This document shows positions 55,576-62,002 of a DNA stretch of 62,002 nucleotides, in pieces. The DNA lies in NCBI GenBank assembly GCA_001898235.1, contig MKTN01000012.1, forward strand, positions 1-62,002, in the 5' to 3' direction. Position 1 is the first letter of the stretch. Each line of letters begins with the position of its first letter. Position numbers and translations under genes: made by a program. Source of the stretch: Gammaproteobacteria bacterium 39-13 (lineage in GTDB: Bacteria > Pseudomonadota > Gammaproteobacteria > Berkiellales > Berkiellaceae). Under the pieces are notes generated by a model. It was not told the origin of the DNA. It ran no database searches and saw only the letters and a list, made by a program, of their open reading frames with translations.

Positions 55576-57153
55576 ATGAAGATCTTAAATATGGCATCTC
55601 TCTCAAATTCCGTTTTATGGCAACGCATGCATGAATATTACGCACAACTAGGGACAGAGGTATGGGAAGATGAGGTTGTGCCACAACAAATCACCAATAA
55701 TACTTACTTAGCTAATAACTACGCTAAACTGATTATTGCACAAATTCAGGACTACATTTCAGCGCATGGTGAGCCTCAGGATGATTCGCCTTTTTACATT
55801 CTAGAGATAGGGGCAGGCCATGGTCGACTTTCATTTTATTTACTAGAAAATTTGCGTGAAGCTTTCGATGTTTTTAATTGGCCAAAAAAATGGCTAAAGT
55901 TCATTATGACTGATATCAGTCTCAAGAGCATTGAAACTTGGCAAGTACACCATGCATTGAAACCTTTTATCGATGAGGGCTGGCTGGATATTGCAGTGTA
56001 TAACGCAAGCCAAGATACAGAAATTAAATTAGAGATATCAGGTCAAAAAATTAAAGCTAACTCAATTAATAAGCCCTTATTTGTAATATGTAATTATATT
56101 TTTGATACGTTGGCTCATGATGCATTTCAAGTAATGAAACATCGCTTACATGAAGTAGAGTTGATAATTAAAAATCATGACCAACTCGAAAAGGGTGATT
56201 TAAAAGATTATTTTAAAGATGCGCAATATGAATTTGTAAAGCATGCCATTAATACAAACTATTACAATGAATATCCAATCTTAAATAAAATATTAAAGGC
56301 CTATGAAACTGAATGTGAAAATACAACCTTTTTAATGCCTTTAGGTGCCATTCAGTGCATTGAGAATTTAAAGAAGCTTGCTCAAGGGCCTGTCATGTTT
56401 TTGGTTTCAGACAAAGGAGTGACGGACAAAGAGTTATTTGAAGAAGACGCAGAACCAGATATTTCCTTTCATGGCTCTGTATCAATGATGGTAAATTTTG
56501 ATGCATTGAAGCGCTACACAGAATTGTGTGGAGGGAAGTGTTTATTAATGGGAGATAAAGGTGCAGATTTTCAGGTCGCAAATTTTATCTTTCAAGCTGA
56601 TTATAAAATTCCCAATACAACTTATGCTTTTGTCAATAGTTTATCTTGTTTTAGCCCACAAGATCTTTTTGATATCTGCTATATCGATGATGAGCCTGTT
56701 AAAAATCTTAAATCGCTAGAAGCTGTTGTTAATATTTTAAATTTGGCGGAATGGGATCCTAGTATATTTTACGATTACCATGAGCAAATAATTGAAAAGT
56801 TAGAAGATGACGATATTACGGTCGGCGTCCAACATAGTATATTAAATGGGCTTGAGCGTGCATGGCGTTATTTCTTTAAACTAGAGAAATCTCAAGATCT
56901 CCCTTTTGCAATTGGCTCTACGCTTTATCATATGGACTTTAATGAAAGAGCGATTGAATTTTATAACCATTCGTTAGATTTTTTTGGGAAAGATAGAGAT
57001 ACCTATTTTAATCTGACGTTGGCGTATCAAGCGCTAGGAGATTATGTGAAGGCACAAGAAATGATTGATGAATCGCTTAAAATTGCGCCTAAAGATGCAG
57101 AAATAGCAGAATTGCTAAGAGAGATGGAGCCAGTTCAGGAACGTACGATTTAG
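55576..57153 (+). CDS. SAM-dependent methyltransferase-like protein with C-terminal TPR
   Basis: This 525-residue protein has a class I SAM-binding motif, ILEIGAGHGRLSFYLL (75-90), inside a Rossmann-type domain with KFIMTDISLKSIETW and CNYIFDTLAHDAF, resembling the MidA/NDUFAF7 methyltransferase group. Residues about 430-515 form TPR repeats (AIGSTLYHMDFNERAIEFYN, YFNLTLAYQALGDYVKAQEM). The substrate is unknown; the TPRs suggest a protein partner. Met6 (MASLSN) is an alternative start. A bidirectional terminator follows. Confidence 0.78.
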   Translation: MKILNMASLSNSVLWQRMHEYYAQLGTEVWEDEVVPQQITNNTYLANNYAKLIIAQIQDYISAHGEPQDDSPFYILEIGAGHGRLSFYLLENLREAFDVFNWPKKWLKFIMTDISLKSIETWQVHHALKPFIDEGWLDIAVYNASQDTEIKLEISGQKIKANSINKPLFVICNYIFDTLAHDAFQVMKHRLHEVELIIKNHDQLEKGDLKDYFKDAQYEFVKHAINTNYYNEYPILNKILKAYETECENTTFLMPLGAIQCIENLKKLAQGPVMFLVSDKGVTDKELFEEDAEPDISFHGSVSMMVNFDALKRYTELCGGKCLLMGDKGADFQVANFIFQADYKIPNTTYAFVNSLSCFSPQDLFDICYIDDEPVKNLKSLEAVVNILNLAEWDPSIFYDYHEQIIEKLEDDDITVGVQHSILNGLERAWRYFFKLEKSQDLPFAIGSTLYHMDFNERAIEFYNHSLDFFGKDRDTYFNLTLAYQALGDYVKAQEMIDESLKIAPKDAEIAELLREMEPVQERTI

Positions 57154-57167
57154 TGCATGGAATAATA

Positions 57168-57193
57168 CAAGGCTTGCACCAACGCAAGCCTTG
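57168..57193. terminator. Bidirectional terminator between two convergent genes
   Basis: CAAGGCTTGC and GCAAGCCTTG form a 10-bp stem with a short loop, with ATTTTT after it on the plus strand. Confidence 0.85.
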
Positions 57194-57197
57194 ATTT

Positions 57198-57848
57198 TTA
57201 ATCGGCCCGACAAGAATGTTGTTCGATTAGCTTTTTATCGCTTTCTAATAATTTTTCCCAAACAATCTTAAACTTTTCAGGTTCAGCTGTTTTCATTTCA
57301 CTTGTGAAAAAATGCATATCTTCTGGATTAGCATGCGGAAATAGAACATTTAGCATGCCCAACATATCATCTGGCGTCATTTTTTGATAGGTTTTCGTTT
57401 GTAGTTTTGCTAATTCTTCATCCGAATACAGAGCCTGTAATTTAGGCAGCAATATTTTTTCTTCTTCATATAAATGTTTTAGCATTTCGCTATAGAACAA
57501 GCGGTAAGATAGATAGAATTCATTACCAAGATGTACTTTGTTAGCATTATGTTGAACGCTGATAATATGCTCTAATTCTTGAGCTAGACTATCTAGCGCC
57601 TTTTCATGCTCTTTATGCTCTTTTTCAATAGAGAATTGTATGTCACAGTTTTTTTGTCGTAATAAATCATGTATGTAGGCATCTTCATATTCGCCATGAT
57701 GCTTTAATAGATGAGTTAAGCCAATCAATTTTTCTTTAAGCGCTTCACAGGAATTTATGTCTAAAAAATCTGTTTTAGCGGCGGCTCGTTCAAATTCTGA
57801 CAGCTCAAAGCAAACATATTTATGGACACGATAAAATCGATAGCGCAT
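57198..57848 (-). CDS. Hemerythrin-like HHE-domain protein
   Basis: This 216-residue helical protein places iron ligands as hemerythrins do: HHGEYED (His50/His51, Glu54), EKEHKEHE (His78, His81) and EMLKHLYEEEKILLP (His125, Glu129). Such proteins bind a di-iron centre and O2, NO or peroxide, and can repair Fe-S clusters. AGGA lies eight bases before the ATG at 57848; the frame upstream to 57911 (MNWSQAW) has no supporting site. It converges with the methyltransferase-TPR gene. Confidence 0.8.
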   Translation of the reverse strand: MRYRFYRVHKYVCFELSEFERAAAKTDFLDINSCEALKEKLIGLTHLLKHHGEYEDAYIHDLLRQKNCDIQFSIEKEHKEHEKALDSLAQELEHIISVQHNANKVHLGNEFYLSYRLFYSEMLKHLYEEEKILLPKLQALYSDEELAKLQTKTYQKMTPDDMLGMLNVLFPHANPEDMHFFTSEMKTAEPEKFKIVWEKLLESDKKLIEQHSCRAD

Positions 57849-58028
57849 TTTACTTTTCCTGAAAAATGGAGGCAGATTTGCAATAATAATCCAAGCCTGA
57901 CTCCAATTCAAGGTATGAGATGGGCTTAAATTTCCAGTATAGAAGTAATGGGGCTCGTTCTGCTTCTTTGCAAGATGTGCTGAAAATGCAATAATCTTAG
58001 ATAAGACTCACAATTAAAAAACGACCAG

Positions 58029-59030
58029 ATGGACATGAAATTACTTTCAGAACAACACATAATAGATAGTCTTAAAAATGATTATGGCATGGATGTTGTA
58101 TCAGTAACATTTTTACCGTGGGGCGCAGATTCTAATGCAGCTGTTTATAAAGCACAAACACGCGATAAATCCTATTTTTTAAAACTGAAACATGGCCATC
58201 ATCATGATCTTGGTGTTGCTATAGTAAAACTATTACATGAGTCTGGGATCTCGCAAATTATTTCCCCTATCAATACTATTTATGGTCATCCTACTCATCT
58301 TATTGGGCACTTTACACTCCTTCTATATCCATTTATTGAGGGTATGAATGGATTTGAGCATCCGCTTACAAATGAACAATGGATTACGCTTGGAAAGGCA
58401 ATTAGGGAAGTGCATGATATAAATGTACCTTCTTCCATTGTAAGCCAAGTAAGACGAGAAGATTTTTCGCCAAAATGGCGCAATAACTTACGTTGCATAT
58501 TAGATAAAATCGATGTTGAACCGTCGGGTGATGAAATAACATCGAAAATTTGGAAGTTTATAAAAGAAAATAAAAAAAATATTTGCCATCTTTTAGACAA
58601 AGCAGAAATGTTCTGTCAGAAAATCAGTAACCTTCAAACTTCCTTCGTACTTTGCCATTCTGACATCCATGGTGGCAATGTATTAATTGATAAAAATAAT
58701 ACACTTTATATTGTTGATTGGGATGAACCTATCATGGCGCCTAAAGAGCGCGATCTGATGTTTATCGGAGGTGGTATTGGTAATGTGTGGAATCAAGCGC
58801 ATGAAGAGGCATTGTTTTATCAAGGCTACGGTAAAACCACACTCAAAAAAAGCATTTTAGCTTACTATCGTCATGAAAGAATTATTGTGGATATTGTTGA
58901 ATATACAGAGCAATTGTTGTTATCGTCTGCTGGTGGCGAAGAACGGAAAATTATGTATCAACATTTTATGGATATGTTTGCACCAAGAGGAGTAGTGGAG
59001 ATTGCACTCGATTCATTTATCACTGATTAA
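58029..59030 (+). CDS. APH(9)-like aminoglycoside (spectinomycin) phosphotransferase
   Basis: This 333-residue kinase-fold enzyme has the catalytic motif LCHSDIHGGN (Asp212, Asn217) and the metal aspartate in YIVDWDEP (Asp230). It resembles the Legionella APH(9)-Ia spectinomycin kinase across its length: I recall shared stretches such as SPKWR, MAPKERDLMFIGGG, GNVWN and YYRHERI. If active it would phosphorylate spectinomycin. Environmental APH homologues may have another native substrate, and resistance should not be assumed. No ribosome site is obvious at the ATG; Met3 is an alternative. Confidence 0.85.
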   Translation: MDMKLLSEQHIIDSLKNDYGMDVVSVTFLPWGADSNAAVYKAQTRDKSYFLKLKHGHHHDLGVAIVKLLHESGISQIISPINTIYGHPTHLIGHFTLLLYPFIEGMNGFEHPLTNEQWITLGKAIREVHDINVPSSIVSQVRREDFSPKWRNNLRCILDKIDVEPSGDEITSKIWKFIKENKKNICHLLDKAEMFCQKISNLQTSFVLCHSDIHGGNVLIDKNNTLYIVDWDEPIMAPKERDLMFIGGGIGNVWNQAHEEALFYQGYGKTTLKKSILAYYRHERIIVDIVEYTEQLLLSSAGGEERKIMYQHFMDMFAPRGVVEIALDSFITD

Positions 59031-59202
59031 GTTCTGTTTGATATTACAAGAAAATTGAGCCTAGAAACTGTTAAACAATAGCCACTGACGTAGTTTTTTC
59101 CTATTTACTGCTTTTAGTTTGTATTTTATGGTATTAGTTCACTTGTAAGAAATGAAGGGAATCGCCATAATAGCCGCTGTTACAAGATGATGTTTGGTTA
59201 TT

Positions 59203-60600
59203 ATGAATTCAATCTCATTCTCAAATTTAGCACTTCATCCAGAAATATTGAATAATTTGGAAACCCTGGGTTACCAAGAGATGACTCCCGTCCAGGCAAG
59301 AAGTTTACCTCTTATCCTTAAAAATCATGACATTATAGTAAAGGCTAAAACCGGAAGTGGTAAAACGGCTGCTTTTGGGCTAGGAATATTGTCCAAAGTG
59401 GATCTCCAGCACTTTAAACCACAAGCATTGGTTATTTGTCCAACTAGAGAGTTGGCGGATCAAGTGGGCAAAGAAATCCGACGCCTAGGTCGCTTAATCC
59501 CGAATTTACGTGTGCTAACACTCTGTGGAGGCAAGCCCTTAAGGATGCAAGCAGAGTCTTTGCGACATGGGCCGCACATTCTGGTGGCAACGCCAGGACG
59601 ACTCCAAGATCACATTGAGAAAAGAACGCTAGATCTAAAACACATTCGTACCCTCGTTCTAGATGAGGCTGATCGAATGGTAGATATGGGGTTCTTTGAT
59701 ACGATTGTCGATATTATCAAGGTTCTGCCTTCTAAAAGACAAACCTTATTATTTTCTGCTACTTACCCTACTACAATTGCAGAGCTTTGTCAGTTTATTC
59801 AAACAAATCCTATTGAAGTCACTTTAGATACTCAAGATAACTCTGCAGATATTTTACAATTCGCTTATCAAGTAAGTGAAAAGGAGAAAAATGAAGTCTT
59901 ATTTGCTTTATTTAAGCATTATAGTATGCAATCGACGATTATTTTTTGTAATACTAAAAAGCAATGTGATGAAGTAGCGATGTATCTTTGTGATAATGGA
60001 TTGTATGCTTTACCTATTCATAGCGATCTTGAGCAAAGAGAAAGAGAAGAAATCCTCCTTCAATTTGCTAATAACAGTTGCCCGGTTTTGGTGGCAACGG
60101 ATGTTGCTGCGCGTGGAATAGATATAAAAGATCTCCCTTTTGTGATTAATTATGACTTACCCTCTAGCCCAGAAATTTATGTACATCGAATTGGACGCAC
60201 TGGGCGCATAGGAAAATCAGGTATTGCCATCAGCCTTTTTGGAGATGCGCAGAACTTTAAGCTCGAGACCATTGAAAAATATATTCAATCTGTCGTAACA
60301 AGAGAAACGAAAGAATCATTGAACACGACAAAGAATGTAGCGATGGTTCCTCTCATGCGCACGCTTTGCATTAATGGTGGGAAAAAAAATAAAATGCGCC
60401 CTACGGACATCCTTGGTGCATTAACTGGCGAAGGGGGATTAACAGCTAACCAAGTAGGCAAGATCGATATTTTTGATTTTCATTCTTATGTTGCTATCAA
60501 TCATATAGTCTCTTCTCAAGCATTGCATAAATTGCAACAAGGTAAAATTAAAGGGCGTACCTTTAAAGTTCGATATCTCGATAACTTTGATAGTGAATGA
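59203..60600 (+). CDS. dbpA: ATP-dependent RNA helicase DbpA
   Basis: This 465-residue DEAD-box helicase has the Q motif (GYQEMTPVQARSLP), Walker A (AKTGSGKT), DEAD (LVLDEADRM), SAT (LFSATYP), the RGID motif (VAARGIDIKDLP) and HRIGRTGR. The C-terminal RRM-like DbpA domain (MRTLCINGGKKNKMRPTDIL; HSYVAINHIVSSQALHKL) binds hairpin 92 of 23S rRNA, so it acts in 50S ribosome assembly. The frame extends to a TTG at 59194, but ATG 59203 matches the family start. Confidence 0.95.
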   Translation: MNSISFSNLALHPEILNNLETLGYQEMTPVQARSLPLILKNHDIIVKAKTGSGKTAAFGLGILSKVDLQHFKPQALVICPTRELADQVGKEIRRLGRLIPNLRVLTLCGGKPLRMQAESLRHGPHILVATPGRLQDHIEKRTLDLKHIRTLVLDEADRMVDMGFFDTIVDIIKVLPSKRQTLLFSATYPTTIAELCQFIQTNPIEVTLDTQDNSADILQFAYQVSEKEKNEVLFALFKHYSMQSTIIFCNTKKQCDEVAMYLCDNGLYALPIHSDLEQREREEILLQFANNSCPVLVATDVAARGIDIKDLPFVINYDLPSSPEIYVHRIGRTGRIGKSGIAISLFGDAQNFKLETIEKYIQSVVTRETKESLNTTKNVAMVPLMRTLCINGGKKNKMRPTDILGALTGEGGLTANQVGKIDIFDFHSYVAINHIVSSQALHKLQQGKIKGRTFKVRYLDNFDSE

Positions 60601-60798
60601 GTGCGCTCTTTAGCTTTTATTCCATAAAAGTCAGATTGACTTCCTTGCTTCAATTAAATGAGCAATGAAAAATTGTATCTTTAACAGTATTTAATTCCAG
60701 TGTCGATTTAAGATTTTTTAACCGAAATATATAAGTTGCTAACCATAAATATTTATTGGTTGGGATTTGTAATTTAAATTTTTCTCAAGGTTAATCAT

Positions 60799-62002
60799 AT
60801 GACCGAATCGATTTTTTGCTCAAATTGTGGCACTCGCATTGAAGCAAGCGCTTCTTTTTGCAAAAAATGTGGTTATAAAATTGATGCTGATCCGCAACCT
60901 TCTGAAGAAAATGAACATACCTCATTTATCATTTCCCAAAAGTCGGCATCAACTGCTCTTCTTTTATGCTTGTTCTTGGGGCCCCTTGGAATTCATCGCT
61001 TTTATGTAGGCAAAATTGGTACAGGATTACTAATGTTATTAACAGGGGGCGGGCTTGGGATTTGGGCTTTAATTGATCTGATTGTTATAGCTAATTGTCA
61101 ATTTTCTGATTCCCATGGTCATCTTTTAGTATTTAAAAGAGGTAAGGGTTCAGTATTAAAAAGGGTGCTCAGCATTCTAGGATTAGTCATCGCCGGGTTG
61201 CTAATATATCTTACTGCATTGATCTCTATCGTATTTTATGCAACCAGCGGCATAAGTAGTGTAGTTCATGATGAACTTGCTGCAATCCGTTCTGGTGATT
61301 ATGAAAAGGCTTATTCATATACTGCTAAAGAATTCCAAAGCACAACATCTTTGAGCGATTTCAAAAAATCAATTTCTCAAATCCCATCATTGAAAAATAA
61401 CATGAGCATCTCATTGAACGAAAGAAAAATAGAAAATAAAATGGGAACAATAAAAGGAATGCTTAAATCAAGTGATGGCGCTATCACACCTGTAGAATTT
61501 CAATTAATAAAAGAGGGGGAAGCATGGAAAATATTAATGATACATGTTATTCCTCAAAGTGGAATACAATCTGAGGTTAAATCTAACAAAGAAACTAATC
61601 ATTCACCAGTTAAACCTCCTTCATCATTAAATGAATATAGCGACAACAAAAATAGATTTAGTGTAAAATATCCTTCTGATTGGGTACATGAGCAGCCTAA
61701 TAAAACAACAGCATTTTTTGGTGAAAAGCAAGAAAATTCCTCATCATTCTATTTTGCAATTAGCATCCAAACAGTCCATCCAATTAAAAAAGATGTTCAT
61801 ATTAGTGCTCAAAAATATTTGGAAGCGGTAAAAAAACAAGCTTCAACAGAATTAAGCAATTTTAAAATCATCAGTCAGAATGAAATGGAGTTACCACAAA
61901 ATCCAAAGCGTTTCAAAGGTGAGGGACTTGTGTTTACCTATACTCGTAAAAATTCAACTATTAAGCAGATGCTCATTATCATAACAAGAGACGATGATTC
62001 TA
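60799..62002 (+). CDS. Zinc-ribbon and TM2-domain membrane protein (3' end outside window)
   Basis: This open frame continues past the window edge, with 401 codons visible. It begins with a zinc ribbon (FCSNCGTRIEA, FCKKCGYKI), then a TM2 domain of two spans at about 52-96 (CLFLGPLGIHRFYVGKIGTG and LTGGGLGIWALIDLIVIA), then a third span at about 123-148. A globular domain of the DUF4864 type follows at about 155-255 (DELAAIRSGDYEKAYSYTAK), and a PsbP/DcrB-like part begins near 280 (FSVKYPSDWVHEQP). AAGG lies eight bases before the ATG. The function is unknown; it is probably an envelope protein with large extracytoplasmic domains. Confidence 0.85.
   Translation, partial: MTESIFCSNCGTRIEASASFCKKCGYKIDADPQPSEENEHTSFIISQKSASTALLLCLFLGPLGIHRFYVGKIGTGLLMLLTGGGLGIWALIDLIVIANCQFSDSHGHLLVFKRGKGSVLKRVLSILGLVIAGLLIYLTALISIVFYATSGISSVVHDELAAIRSGDYEKAYSYTAKEFQSTTSLSDFKKSISQIPSLKNNMSISLNERKIENKMGTIKGMLKSSDGAITPVEFQLIKEGEAWKILMIHVIPQSGIQSEVKSNKETNHSPVKPPSSLNEYSDNKNRFSVKYPSDWVHEQPNKTTAFFGEKQENSSSFYFAISIQTVHPIKKDVHISAQKYLEAVKKQASTELSNFKIISQNEMELPQNPKRFKGEGLVFTYTRKNSTIKQMLIIITRDDDS

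Noticed and set aside
1-62002. CRISPR arrays, tRNA or rRNA genes, insertion sequences, prophage
   Set aside because: No spaced direct repeats, cloverleaf-like stretches, transposase motifs or phage structural genes were seen on reading the intergenic regions and translated frames.

Overview
The window looks like a piece of chromosome from a low-GC (roughly 38-40 % by eye) gammaproteobacterium of the order Legionellales (Coxiellaceae/Legionellaceae/Berkiella-like). This is inferred from three things. The housekeeping blocks have gammaproteobacterial order (yciO, trpS-scpA-scpB-rluB, ubiG-gph, gyrA-serC-aroA-cmk-rpsA, lapA-lapB-pyrF). The spectinomycin kinase is very close to the Legionella APH(9)-Ia type. 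There are also several proteins of the kind these intracellular bacteria send into host cells (ankyrin, macro-domain, leucine-rich and TPR proteins) and three porins resembling the Legionella Lpg1974/MOMP family. No tRNA, rRNA, CRISPR array, transposase or prophage was seen.

Layout. 1-11 kb: one 3607-residue gene on the minus strand, with terminal ankyrin repeats, a possible permuted cysteine-hydrolase domain and a DUF3638/DUF3645-like superfamily 2 helicase-type ATPase core. 11-16 kb: a 3-hydroxybutyrate dehydrogenase, then a compact minus-strand operon (leucine-rich/mannitol-phosphate dehydrogenase fusion, ankyrin-TPR protein, histidine phosphatase) divergent from a MarR regulator, with repeated TTCGTATT boxes between them. 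16-27 kb: bolA-yciB, yciO, trpS-scpA-scpB-rluB, a diguanylate cyclase, yciK-like and NDUFAF6-like genes, a 59-codon ORF, and ubiG-gph. 27-41.5 kb: gyrA, serC, aroA, cmk, rpsA, lapA, lapB, pyrF, and an envelope-polysaccharide set (WecA/WbpL-type transferase, WbpM-type dehydratase, galU). Dispersed palindromic repeats lie between several of these. 42-47 kb: accessory genes, namely two unknown proteins, a LEA-like helical repeat protein, a zinc alcohol dehydrogenase, a macro-domain protein and a secreted BON-domain protein.

47-62 kb: a minus-strand phospho-signalling cassette (histidine kinase, receiver-PP2C phosphatase, anti-sigma-type kinase, STAS antagonist) forming a partner-switching module with no sigma factor beside it; an alpha/beta hydrolase and an SDR; three tandem overlapping MOMP-like porins; a methyltransferase-TPR protein; a hemerythrin; an APH(9)-like kinase; dbpA; and a zinc-ribbon/TM2 membrane protein that runs off the end.

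The best candidates for something undescribed are the giant ankyrin/helicase-like protein and the LRR-mannitol dehydrogenase operon with its own MarR regulator. The macro-domain protein is a further candidate secreted effector. All functional statements rest on motif recognition by eye; no database search was possible.
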